From NCBI GenBank assembly GCA_011947345.1, contig JAAVTG010000927.1:1-17879 (forward strand): a DNA stretch of 17,879 bases. The letters run 5' to 3'. The position numbers and the translations under genes were made by a program. Source of the stretch: Phytophthora quininea (lineage: Eukaryota > Oomycota > Peronosporomycetes > Peronosporales > Peronosporaceae). The notes beneath the pieces are model-generated. The model searched no databases. It was not told the origin of the DNA and worked only from the letters and a program-made list of their open reading frames with translations. Positions 1 through 10,563 of the stretch are shown piece after piece. Numbering within the stretch: position 1 is the first letter of the stretch; every line of letters starts with the position of its first letter.

Positions 1-2124
1 GACCGGAGGCGGCAGTGGCGCAGGGCGAGCGCTACTTCCTGTCGGTGGCTAAAGGCAGCGGATCCGATGAGGTCTACCACGTCGGCGACTGCGTTGAGCT
101 CGCGAGCAAGAATCTGGCGGTGGTTCTCGCGTTATGGGAGAGTCCGGAGGGTGTCAAGTCTGCCGAAGTGCGGCTCTTTATCGGGAATACCAGGCGCTGG
201 CACTAGCGAGGCGACGCAATGCAGCTAAGGCAACTAATGTGATTGGAGAAGCTGTAAGTACAATGTGTGCAGTCGCCAGAATGACCGTCAACGGACTAAT
301 GAACAAGTGCTGACAGGTCTACGAGACGGACTGCATCGAGACGGTCGAGCTGGCTGCTTTCGCTCGGAAAGTGGCGGTTCTGGAGGGAGGACTCGACGAA
401 ACGATTGATATTGCAGAGTTTGTGGCAGTCGGCATGCTCAACACGCAGACGAAGCGCATTTCGCCGCTGACGGAAGGGGAATCGCGACTGAAGAGGTCTC
501 GAGCTCTTGGCCCACGTGCCCGAGTGATGTCAGTTGAAGAGGAGACTAAAGTGGGAAAAGTAGCAGCTAAGAAAGCGAAAACAAAAGTGGAGAAACAGCA
601 ACCTAGTCATACAGGTGCCAAGAGACCGCGGGAGACCGGACAGGAGAAGAATGAGAAGAGTGAACCACCCGCCAAACGATCGCTAAATGACGCAAAGAGA
701 TCAGATGCGCTGAAAAGTACTGGAGCTAGAAGTTCGCCCGAGATTCGACAACCAGCAAACAATGCCTGCGAGAAGAAGAGCGGGAGTGCTTTGACAAAGG
801 AACCACCCGTTGTGGCACTAGAGAAGAGAAATGAGAATACTCTCCCTAGAGCCAAGCGATCGCCGGCAGCGGAAGCAGCGAATAAGAAGCTGCAGTCTGC
901 ATGCAAGGAGCTGCTACTGTCGAGTCTGCCGCGAGTGATGACAGGACGTGAAGACGAACGCGACGAGATTTACACTGCTTTGCATTCTTCCATCGAGCAG
1001 CAAAGTGCCGGGGGCCGATTTACATCAGCGGATTGCCAGGAGCAGGCAAGACGTCTATTGTCAAGGAGGTTATTCGCAAGTTGGAGAGGGAGCGTGACGG
1101 CGGGGAATTGCGCAACTTTGTGTGGGTGGAGATCAATGGGCTGCAGATGCCTCGCCCGGATGTTGCCTACAACGTGCTGTGGCAGGCACTGCAGTCCAAC
1201 AACAACAGTGATAATGAGACTGCTCAAGGGCCGACACGCAAAAACATCAGCGCCGCTCGGTTGTGCGAGTTTTTGCAGTGTGAGTTCCACAGTAAAAATG
1301 CGGCGCGTCCGATGCTGCTCGTGCTGCTGGACGAGATGGACTTCATGCTGGCTGGTAAGAACCAGGTGCTGTACAACTTGCTCGAGTGGCAGACCGCTGC
1401 CACCGCCAAGCTTGTCCTGGTGGGCATCGCGAACACGATGGATCTGCCCGAGAGATTGCCCTCGAAGATCCGCAGTCGACTGGGCGGCCATCGTATCACT
1501 TTCCCGGCGTACACCCGCGCTCAGCTCGAGAACATTATCCAGCAGCGACTGCTCCAGCTCGACATCTTCAGCGAGGAAGCCATCCAGATCTGTGCAAAGT
1601 CGCTGGCGCACCAGTCCGGGGACGTGAGGCAGGCGTTGTCGCTGTGCCGCAAAGCTGCCGAGGTGTGTTTGCAGCGACTGTTGGATAATGATCAGAGTAC
1701 CGCAAGAGCTACAGACGACAGCGAATACTTCGTGACTGGCGAAGACTTACACCAAGCGCAGGAGGCGGTGTCTGTGTCTGCGCCGTTGAGTCGGCTGCGG
1801 GCTTGCAGCAAATTCGAGTGCACATTCCTGGTCGCTCTGCGAATGGAAGTCCGCGCCCACGCAGCACGCAACACCGGCAGAGGCGGCGTGGAGCTGGAAG
1901 CTGTCATTGAGCGCTTCGCTATTCTGTGCAAGACCCACTCGTTCGTCCCAATCCCAAGGCTGCGAGGTCTGCTGTTTATTTGTGACGAACTGGAGCGCTC
2001 CGGCATCATCCGCCAAATCTCCACACGTACGTCACGATATCCACTGCTGGAATTGTGCTGCTCCCACCAGGAGTTACAGGACACCTTCCTCACACACCCA
2101 GTGGGCATGCAGTTAATATCATGA
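1..2124 (+). CDS. ORC1: Origin recognition complex subunit 1 (5'-partial; two apparent frameshifts)
   Basis: AAA+ ATPase subunit of the nuclear origin recognition complex, which with CDC6 loads MCM helicase. The frame is open at the left edge, so the start lies outside. Exons are 1-253 and 317-2124 (intron 254-316, gtaagt...gacag). In order: the end of a BAH domain (YHVGDCVEL..., then VRLFYREYQ, VYETDCIETVEL); a basic low-complexity linker rich in KRS/AKR, including KRSP, a possible CDK site; an AAA+ core with Walker A GLPGAGKT (about 1030-1055), Walker B LLVLLDEMDF, sensor 1 GIANTMDLPERL and sensor 2 GDVRQAL; and a C-terminal winged helix ending GMQLIS. BAH plus long linker favours ORC1 over CDC6. 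Two one-base omissions break the frame: at the T run 177-179 and at the G/C run 1010-1016, just before Walker A. Restoring one base at each site joins the conserved segments. It converges on histone H4. Confidence 0.93.
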
Positions 2125-2176
2125 ATCCAAGCTACTAGTACTACAGTACGACGTATTGTTTCTTCGGTGGTAGGGT

Positions 2177-2191
2177 GGTGTTAAAAACACC
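2177..2191 (-). promoter_or_regulatory. Histone H4 mRNA 3' stem-loop
   Basis: On the minus strand this reads GGTGTTTTTAACACC: a 6-bp stem GGTGTT/AACACC with a 3-nt loop, 121 nt past the H4 stop. It is followed by ACCC and then AAGAAAC 13-19 nt downstream. The same element follows H3 and H2B. Its position, GG...CC stem ends and ACCC flank match the SLBP-bound histone 3' stem-loop known from animals and some protists. The metazoan loop has four bases; here one T may be missing from the run. Confidence 0.85.
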
Positions 2192-2312
2192 AGATGTAGT
2201 TATGAGAGCAGGCTCTCCTGTTTGCAAGTAGCAGCACAAGGCTGCAGTTGAGTTTATGACTAGCGTCGTCACCGTACAGATGAAGCGACGCTCACCAAGC
2301 GAAGGAGACCGC

Positions 2313-3343
<1,031 letters not shown>

Positions 3344-3376
3344 GCTGTCATTGTCTCTGGCTAGCTTCGTCTCACT

Positions 3377-3407
3377 GTTGGGTCTGCCTGCAATAGGTAG
3401 ACCCAAC
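3377..3407 (+). promoter_or_regulatory. Long hairpin in the H3 3' untranslated region
   Basis: The arms GTTGGGTCTGCCT (3377-3389) and AGGTAGACCCAAC (3395-3407) pair over 13 positions with one G-U and a 5-base loop, GCAAT. It starts 33 nt past the H3 stop and 39 nt before the histone-type stem-loop. No comparable long hairpin lies after H4 or H2B. Function unknown. Confidence 0.7.
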
Positions 3408-3446
3408 TCAAACTAGTTGGCTCTCGAGCCTTCTAACTTCATCTCT

Positions 3447-3462
3447 GGTGTTTTTTAACACC
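3447..3462 (+). promoter_or_regulatory. Histone H3 mRNA 3' stem-loop
   Basis: GGTGTTTTTTAACACC: a 6-bp stem with a 4-nt TTTT loop, the classical 16-nt geometry of the histone 3' stem-loop, 103 nt past the H3 stop. The downstream flank is GCCCA. AAGAAAC follows at +14 to +20, resembling the purine-rich histone downstream element that pairs with U7 snRNA in animals. Confidence 0.88.
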
Positions 3463-4487
3463 GCCCACGCTTTTAAAGAAACTTGTCTAGTATGCTAGTA
3501 GTGCGGTGCTAAGTAGGCTAGTGTGGAGAGAGCAGAGATTTTGTCTTGTAGCGGAACGGCTGATAAGTGTGCAAAATGTGTTTGAATTGTAGAGAGGGAT
3601 AATTTGAATGTTCTGCAGAGCCACCCACCTCTAAGGTCAACAGCAAGCAGCTTCCTGCAATCTTCAGGCACGCCAGCTCGCTGCTTCGAAAGTATCACGG
3701 CTTCTCGCCTCTAAACATTCAGGTCACGTAACCAAGTTCAAAAGAACAGCGATTCCAAAATGCCACCCCATCTTATTTCTACTACGCTTAATCGCTGGGA
3801 CGAATTGAATCGGAGGTGTTTGTGTTTGCTGTCCACACCCTACGCATGCGTTGCTGCACTAGCCAAAAGCCAGCCCTCTTACGTCTAGTGTCTAGCAGTC
3901 CAGCGCTCACAGATTGTGCGTCTCTAAAGCGCTTCTTTCGGCGTCATATAAACGCTTTAGTCACAACAGCAATTCCTTTCCGAAACCAACGACGGAGTTC
4001 TCTTTCAATGTCAATCTACTTCAACTACACGTCATCAGACGCCTAACATAACGTCTTGCAAGCACGTGTGTTGCTACTATTGCCTGCATACGGCAGTTGC
4101 AAGTGAGGAGTTACTGCCATCACAACTTGGTCCTCCACAAGTGTATACATTGGAAACGCGAGTTCATACCTTATTCGCTGTGTAGATGCGTGGCGTGTGG
4201 GGTCGATTCATTTAGACGGGCCACGGGAGAACCAATGAAGCAATGATCAAGACGCAGCCGCGTGTGCACTCGGGACTTATCAATTCTTGTACACCACGAA
4301 ACCCAGAGCTTGTACGAGTCAGGCTCTCCTCGGTTGCAGTTGATCCTGCAATATGACTTACCAAAAATGGACCTACACATTAACTGCACAGTATTCACTA
4401 ACGACACAGCTCACTGCACCTGCACCTGTACAGGTTTACCAGCGAGCATGCTGCATACATCAGACAATACATCTTTTGGAACTGGGT
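3463..4487. other. Intergenic stretch of about 1 kb without a supported gene
   Basis: Between the H3 and H2B stem-loops. Open frames here are short (up to about 80 codons), low in complexity and match nothing I recognise. No H2A gene, tRNA or transposon ends are visible. The only exact symmetry noticed is a 12-bp palindrome ACCTGTACAGGT at 4424-4435, whose meaning is unclear. Confidence 0.6.
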
Positions 4488-4502
4488 GGTGTTAAAAACA
4501 CC
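4488..4502 (-). promoter_or_regulatory. Histone H2B mRNA 3' stem-loop
   Basis: The minus strand reads GGTGTTTTTAACACC, identical to the element after H4, 65 nt past the H2B stop. It is followed by ACCCA, as in animal histone mRNAs, and by AAAAGA at +11 to +16. Confidence 0.85.
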
Positions 4503-4567
4503 AGGAAAATTGAGACGACCTGTTGCATCGCTTAGGATGCCACAGGATGTCGTTTGTCGAAAGCGAC

Positions 4568-4915
4568 TTAAGCCGACGTGAACTTGGTCACGGCCTTCGT
4601 GCCTTCCGACACGGCGTGCTTGGCCAGCTCACCAGGGAGCATGAGGCGCACGGCCGTCTGGATCTCGCGCGAGGACAGCGTCGACTTCTTGTTGTAACGC
4701 GACAGCTTGCCGGCCTCCGAGGCGATGCGCTCGAAGATGTCGTTGATGAACGAGTTCATGATCGACATGCCGCGCTTGCTGATGCCCGTCTCCGGGTGCA
4801 CCTGGCGCAGCACCTTGTAGATGTAGGTGGAGTACGACTCGACACGCTTCTTGCCCTTGCCCTTGCCGGACTTGGCGACGGTCTTGGCAGCCTTCTTGGA
4901 GGGAGTCTTAGCCAT
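4568..4915 (-). CDS. Histone H2B
   Basis: Core histone H2B, 115 residues, a single intact exon. It has a short lysine-rich tail ([20 protein letters not shown]) followed by the histone fold: [20 protein letters not shown], then [20 protein letters not shown], then the C-terminal helix with [20 protein letters not shown] and TKF near the end. The AVSEGTKAV segment contains the lysine that is monoubiquitinated in other H2Bs. The ATG at 4915-4913 is the only one that gives a normal tail. It is divergent from gamma-COP across about 336 bp carrying paired E2F-like and CCAAT motifs. A histone stem-loop lies 65 nt downstream. Confidence 0.98.
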   Translation of the reverse strand: MAKTPSKKAAKTVAKSGKGKGKKRVESYSTYIYKVLRQVHPETGISKRGMSIMNSFINDIFERIASEAGKLSRYNKKSTLSSREIQTAVRLMLPGELAKHAVSEGTKAVTKFTSA

Positions 4916-4961
4916 GGTGCTGGGTGGGGAGGTGATTCAAAGCTGCTGCGGAGCACGAGTC

Positions 4962-4977
4962 AAATCTGGGAATGGTC
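4962..4977 (-). promoter_or_regulatory. Initiator-like element of histone H2B
   Basis: The minus strand reads GACCATTCCCAGATTT, matching 12 of 16 positions of the oomycete initiator consensus, 47-62 nt upstream of the H2B ATG. That is the same distance as the H4 element, which supports it despite the weaker match. Confidence 0.55.
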
Positions 4978-5005
4978 TGAAAGGAGGTGCGACCTTGCCA
5001 CCTCG

Positions 5006-5042
5006 TTTTCCCGCCGGACGCACTCAAAAGTTTTCCCGCCGG
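5006..5042 (-). promoter_or_regulatory. Tandem E2F-like sites, H2B/gamma-COP promoter
   Basis: The 12-mer TTTTCCCGCCGG occurs at 5006-5017 and again at 5031-5042, 25 bp apart. In the direction of H2B transcription each reads GGCGGGAAA, the same orientation as the sites of H4 and H3. The nearer copy ends about 30 bp from the H2B initiator. Confidence 0.6.
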
Positions 5043-5060
5043 GTTCGCTCCGTGCGCTGC

Positions 5061-5098
5061 GATTGGCGGAGTCATTGGGGAGAGCGCTGATTGGCGGA
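5061..5098. promoter_or_regulatory. Repeated CCAAT/E2F-like elements, H2B/gamma-COP promoter
   Basis: GATTGGCGGA is repeated exactly at 5061-5070 and 5089-5098 (28 bp apart), with a further ATTGG at 5074-5078. Each holds an inverted CCAAT overlapping TTGGCGG, itself close to an E2F site. The CCAAT motif matches the one in the H4/H3 promoter. Confidence 0.5.
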
Positions 5099-5251
5099 AT
5101 GCAACGGACGGGTCTTCTACTGAGGAACGGTTCACTATTCGGACGGATAGTACCTAAAACCCGATATAAGAACGACAAAACGAGCTCTCTTATACGGAGC
5201 TTTACACGCGGCGGAAATCCCGAGCTGGAGCACCGCACCGACTGAGCGAGC

Positions 5252-8200
5252 ATGAAGCTGGGGTCGAGCCAGGACACGTACGGCGCCGCGGGTGAGGGCG
5301 GTCGCGCCAGCAGCTCCATGACCATCTCTTCCGTCATGCACGACATCAAGGAGAAGTTCAAGAACGACGAGGAGGACCAAGGTTCGTCTCGCCTGAGAAA
5401 GATCGCTCGGTTGTTTTTAGGGGAGGGGGCGCTCGCTTCCCCCTGCCCTCCCCTTCCTGTCGCGCTAAACTCTGTTGCGCTGCTCTCTAGTGTCGCCGTT
5501 CCAGGGGCTGGACAAGGCCACGGTGCTGCAGGAGACCAAGATCTTCTCGGATGCCAACACAGTGACGCGCCACCCCAAAAGTGCTGCCAGCTGATCACCA
5601 AGCTGCTTCACATCCTCACGCAGGGGAGCCCTTCACCAGCGCCGAGACCACCGCCGTCTTCTTCGGCGTCACTAAACTCTTTCAGTCCAAGGACGCCAAC
5701 TTGCGGCGAATGATGTATTTGTTCATCAAGGAGGTGGCGGAGGCCACGGCTGCCGACGAGGTACAGGAGCTTAAAGTCAGGGGTGTAAGGCCATAGGAAC
5801 TCGAGACTGACGGTTGCTGTGGCTCCATCAGGTGATCATTGTGACGCAAAGTCTCACCAAGGACATGAGCTCGGACGTGGATCTCTACCGCGCTAACGCG
5901 ATCCGTGTGCTGTGCAGAATCATCGATGTGCGTACATTTTCTAATAGTGCTTTTCAGCGGGATATCTAACTCTGCGTGCTCTGTCGTGCAGGGATCTATG
6001 CTGAACGCCATCGAGCGATACATTAAGCAGGCTATTGTCGACCGCAACGCGCTGGTGGCGAGCTCGGCCCTCGTATCGGGCATCCATCTGATTAAGAACA
6101 ACCCGGAGATCGTGCGTCGCTGGGTCAACGAAGTGCAGGAGGCCGTCAACTCGACCAACGACATGGTGCAGTACCACGGCGTCTCGCTGCTCTATCAGAT
6201 CCGGCAGCACGACAAGCTCGCCGTGTCGAAATTTATTACGCAGCTCCAGAAAACAAACCTGCGCTCCAGTCTGGCGACGTGTCTGCTGATCCGCTACACT
6301 GCAGGTCTCTTGCGTGAAAACGCAAACGGACAGGACTCGGCGCCGCTGTACGCGTTCCTGCACAAGATGCTGCGCCAGAAGAACGAGGTACGAGCACAGG
6401 CATGCGCATTCAGCTTGGGTTTGCAGAGGGGCTGATATGTGCTGCGGTTCTGTTCTTAGATGGTCATTTACGAAGCTGCGAAGGCTCTCTGCGCTCTCCC
6501 CGTGGACGCACGAGACTTAACGCAGGCCATTGTTGTGTTGCAACTGTTTTTGGGCTCGTCGAAGCCGACTCTTCGTTTCGCGGCCGTGCGGACGCTCAGC
6601 CAGGTTGCGTTGACCCAGCCCATGCTGGTCACGCGATGCAACGAGGACATGGAGGCGCTTATTTCGGACTCCAACCGGTCGATTGCAACTCTGGCCATCA
6701 CGACTCTGTTGAAGACAGGTGCGCTGTTCGCGACAACGCGAAACTGTTTGACAGTTGACTGACAGTGTCGTGGGCTATGAAATTGTATTTAGGCGCCGAG
6801 TCTAGCGTGGATCGATTGATGAAGCAGATTTCCACGTTCATGGGTGATATCGCGGACGAGTTCAAGATCGTCGTGGTTGAGGCCATCAAGAACTTGTGCT
6901 TGAAGTACCCCCAGAAACACCGCGTGCTGCTAAACTTCCTGGCTAACTTTCTTCGCGAAGAAGGCGGCTTCGAATTCAAGAAGACCATTACGGACGCGAT
7001 CTTGTTCCTGATCGACCGTATCCAGGAGTGCAAGGAGACGGCGCTGCTTCACTTGTGTGAGTTTATTGAGGACTGCGAGTTCACGCAGCTGTCGACAAAG
7101 ATTTTGCGTGTTCTGGGCCAGAAGGGTCCCACTACCTCAGCGCCAGCACGGTACATCCGCTTCATCCGCAACCGTGTCATTCTGGAGAACGCCCCCGTGC
7201 GCGCTTCCGCTGTTTCCGCTCTCGCTCAGTTTGCGATTCGCGTATCGTCTCTCCGTTCCAGCGTGTCGTCGCTTCTGCAATGCTGCAAGCTTGACGATGA
7301 CGACGAAGTTCGCGATCGCGCTACGATGTATCTGTCCATTTTGGATGGTGACGAGGTGACTAGCCGAACGCTTCTCGTTGAAGACTTCCCTATGAGCGTG
7401 GTGGCGCTCCAGAAATCTATCGACCAGTACGAGCTGCGCCCTACGGACGGCCCTCTGACATTCGATGCCTTGCCCCACGTGGAGGTTGTCGAAGATGTTG
7501 TTGAAACGAGTGCAGATGATGCCGAGGCGGAGGATGAAGTTGTCCAGGCTGACGCTGCACCGGAGCCGCAGGATGTGGCCAAGGAGCTGTACACGGTATG
7601 TCTTTACAGTTCTATCGATCCTATCGGCAGCAGACTAACCTTTTCTTTGTTGTTGAATGCTTCAGATCCCGGAGTTTGCCGAGCTCGGTGCTCTTTTCCG
7701 TTCGTCCAAGCGTATTGAGCTTACAGAGGCCGAGACGGAATACGTTGTTAGCTGCACGAAGCACGTGTTTGCGCAGCACATTGTACTGCAGTTCAAGGTA
7801 CTGAACACGGTGAGCGATCAGCTTCTTACCAACGTGAACGTTGGGTTCGTCATGGAGCCGGAGGATGTGTGGCGGGTTCACTCTGTTGTCCCTCTGGACA
7901 AGCTGGCCTACGGCAAGAACGGCTCGTGCTACCTCTGCCTACAGTATACTGGTGACGGTGTGTACCCTGTCGTTCAGCTCGCCAACGTTGAGGTATGTTC
8001 TTGTTGGCGTTGCATGACTCTGGTATTCACGGTGCCTTACATTTGTTTTGGTTTGCACTACAGCTGAAGTTCAAGGTCCACGAGGTCAACCCGTCGTCGG
8101 GAGAAGTCGAAGACGACGGCTTCGATGAAGAGTACCCGATGGAAGACATCGAAATCGGAGCCGCAGACCTGATGGCAAAGGTTTCGGTGAATGACTTCCG

Positions 8201-8576
8201 CTCAGCTTGGGAGCACATTGGGGACGGCGCCGAGGTGAAGGGTAGCTATGGTCTTAAGTACAAGAGCCTTGTGGAGGCGGTGGCCGCGGTCATCGACAAC
8301 CTTGGCATGCAGCCATGCGAGAACACGGCGGTGCCACAGCCCAAGGCCCAAGCTCACATCCTGCTGCTGTCGGGTGTCTTCGTTGGTGGAGTCAAGGCAC
8401 TTGTAAAGTCGAGAATATCGTTGGACGAACAGAGCGGCGGCATGATTCTACAGGTGCGTTTTATTATCCAATGGAAGTATCGATGCTTGCTAACCAACTT
8501 ATGATCCCGCTTGTAGATGGCCGTGCGTTCGGAAGCGGAGGAAATCAGTCAAACCATCATGGATTGCATTAGATAG
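5252..8576 (+). CDS. COPG: Coatomer subunit gamma (COPI), nine exons, two apparent frameshifts
   Basis: Large adaptin-like subunit of the COPI coat, which buds Golgi-to-ER and intra-Golgi vesicles. Exons: 5252-5381, 5491-5760, 5832-5927, 5992-6387, 6460-6718, 6793-7595, 7666-7992, 8064-8453, 8517-8576, all with GT-AG introns. The spliced product is about 910 residues, near the family length. The N-terminal alpha-solenoid shows gamma-COP signatures: [84 protein letters not shown] and [12 protein letters not shown]. An acidic hinge follows (about 7480-7570), then the appendage domain ([21 protein letters not shown]...), ending [12 protein letters not shown]. One base appears missing in the A run 5577-5580 and one in the G run 5623-5626; the conserved reading resumes after each. 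It shares its promoter with H2B. Confidence 0.95.
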
Positions 8577-8770
8577 GCAGTTGTATGCGGAGGCGATCGG
8601 CCAGGCGTCAACGTCGTAAAGCTAATGGAGAGGAACATCAGCAAATGTTGCCAGCCCAAGGAAGCGAGAAGTGCAGGAGATGGAAACCAGAGAAATTCGG
8701 GAGCCACAGGCAGTGAGACTAAGCTGCTGTTGCTCCCCCAAAGAAAAATGGTCAGTGTTTGTCGATGAAC

Positions 8771-10451
8771 CTAGCATGGTGCTGTATGTATGTGTGTATA
8801 TGTTTTGGTCATTCTACTGCGAGGTAACATCCAAAGACCCTCAGTCCACAGGCGCAGCAGTATGCCGCGGACTGCGGTCTCATCGCTGGCATCCTTGGCA
8901 AGGTCCTCAATCGAGATACCTGGTGCAGACGCAGAGGATGCGTATAACATCAAAAGCGTCTGCGCTAGTTCTCCTGGGAACACGATGCTCTTCGGCTGCG
9001 GCGGCATCTGCCCAAATGCGGCACTGAGGTCTTCGTCCTCGTCGCTCCCGTCATCATTACCGTCTTCCTCTTCGTTGTCTCCATCGGCGCTACTCGTCTC
9101 GGCAGGCTCGCCATCCTCGCTGCCTTCATCGTCGCCCTCATCTTCCTTGTCGTCGTCGTCGTCATCCTCACAAGAGCAGATGCCCATGTGATGCCGCCGG
9201 CAGTTCGATAGCGAGTAATACACCGCAACAAAAGCCTCCTTTTCCTCATTTTCTCCCATCGAGAGCCGAATGTGCGAGCGGTTCTTGAAGCGAATGGCAA
9301 CATTGCTATCGAGCGGGCTCGCTCCTTCGCCATTTTTCTTCATCTCTGCGGACTCTGTCGGCGGTGGCAACCGGTTAGCAATCACATCCAGCGCAGCCTC
9401 ATCCGCGGACTCCTGTAAGTTTTTCCCCGACGTGTTCAGCTAGTTTAGCCACCAGCTTCTTGCACGACGCCCTGAATTCTTTAGCATCGTCCGAGTCAGC
9501 AGGGAATTGTGTCCCCATGTAGTTCAAGTAGCCAACAGGCAGTCCACGGCGGAACGCGACGTCCGAGTCGAAAGCGTGGCGAATGACGCGGGGCAGCGCC
9601 ACCTCCAGAAAGTTGGCCCACGTGTTGTGCTGGTACACGGAGATCGTCACGTGCGTCGAGAATTGCTCTTCATCAGTGCACGCCTGGTGCACTACGCCGC
9701 GCGGAAAGTACAGTAGATCGCCTTCTTCGACCGTCATCTCCATCCACGGCTCGCCGATTTGGTTCGCACTCAAGTCCGAGCTGTGCTCGCCTGCCAGCTC
9801 CACGAGCGGGTGGTACAGCTTCCACTTCTTCCGGCCTTCCGTTTGCAACACAAACACCTCCACATCATCGTGGTGTGGTGCTAAAGCCTGCGAGCTTGCC
9901 GGCGTCAAGTAGGCACTAGAGCCTGCCAGTCCGCCGAGAGCCTCTTCAAAGGCAGCGTTGAGCTCGTATAGTCCGTCTACGTAGCGCTGCGGCTGGTAGA
10001 ACTGACAGCTATAGCCCTGGTCCAGCAGCCTCGCTACTTGCCGACTCGTGGCGTGTCCGTCCGAGTCCTCGCCGCTAAAGTTCTCGCGCTCCGAGTTGAC
10101 ATAGCGACACACGGTCAGATCCTTGCCGAAGCTCATGCGCGGCTGCTTCTCCATGACCTTGAGCATCTTCTTTCTGAAGAACAGACCGCTCGCAAATAGC
10201 GCGCCTTTGTCCGCTTTGCGTACCAGCAGCGGCTTCTTCTCAAAATGCTCGCTGAGGAAAGTATCAATGGGCATCCCTAAGAGTTTGCCAAGAGTGGCTT
10301 CTGCCCATTGGCGACTGCCCTTGGGGGCCTTTGGGGCGTCATTTTGCGCTGCTGTTAGCTTGGTCGCTGTCTTGGTCTTCTTGTTGGATTTCGGCGCGTC
10401 GGCGTCGGGGCCGCGCTTGCCGCGGTGAGTCTTCTGCTTGGTGCGGCTCAT
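8771..10451 (-). CDS. JmjC ribosomal-protein histidyl hydroxylase, NO66/MINA53 type (frame break)
   Basis: Fe(II)/2-oxoglutarate oxygenase of the nucleolar NO66 (RIOX1)/MINA53 group, which hydroxylates histidines in ribosomal proteins; NO66 is also reported as a histone demethylase. The ATG at 10451 starts MSRTKQKTHRGKRG; upstream codons lack another ATG. A basic nucleolar-type tail is followed by the JmjC barrel: SSAYLTPASSQALAPHHDD, with the iron triad inferred as H193, D195 and H255 (LLYFPRGVVHQAC), then THVTISVYQHNTWANFLE and EFRASCKKLVAKL. The C-terminal winged helix has ANRLPP and ILLRLWTEGLWM. A run of about 45 Asp/Glu/Ser/Gly-rich residues (about 9040-9170) interrupts that domain. The frame breaks near 9413-9428; joining needs one base fewer or two more, e.g. 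one each in the adjacent G and A runs. Length about 560. It is convergent with gamma-COP and divergent from the next gene. Confidence 0.88.
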
Positions 10452-10563
10452 GGCAACCAATGGCAGTTTGAGTATACCTTTTCCATATACAGTACGGATA
10501 GTTACACATAAGTATACGTTTGCGTCGTTTCAATCGAACCATTCCGAGGGAGAGTGGGCGATC
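10452..10563. promoter_or_regulatory. Short divergent promoter, NO66-like / CXXC-FHA gene
   Basis: Only 112 bp separate the two start codons, so they must share control DNA. It contains CCAAT at 10457-10461 and a partial initiator-like CCATTCC near 10539 for the plus-strand gene. No clear full initiator is seen for either gene. Confidence 0.4.

Noticed and set aside
970..1611. 213-codon minus-strand frame over ORC1
   Set aside because: It mirrors the conserved AAA+ coding strand; no family resemblance.
2204..2217. GAGAGC/GCTCTC inverted repeat in the H4 3' region
   Set aside because: Only 5-6 bp and not shared with the other histone genes; too weak to call beside the conserved stem-loop.
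4424..4435. 12-bp palindrome ACCTGTACAGGT
   Set aside because: Single copy, with no related element nearby; a palindrome this short can occur by chance in a window of this size, and no function is indicated.
4523..5245. 240-codon open frame antisense to H2B and across its promoter
   Set aside because: It overlaps an intact H2B and continues through promoter motifs; no recognisable domain.
9420..9459. 40-nt intron in the NO66-like gene
   Set aside because: GT-AG and in frame, but shorter than every other intron here (56 nt or more), and it would remove a conserved helix; a base-count error is more likely.
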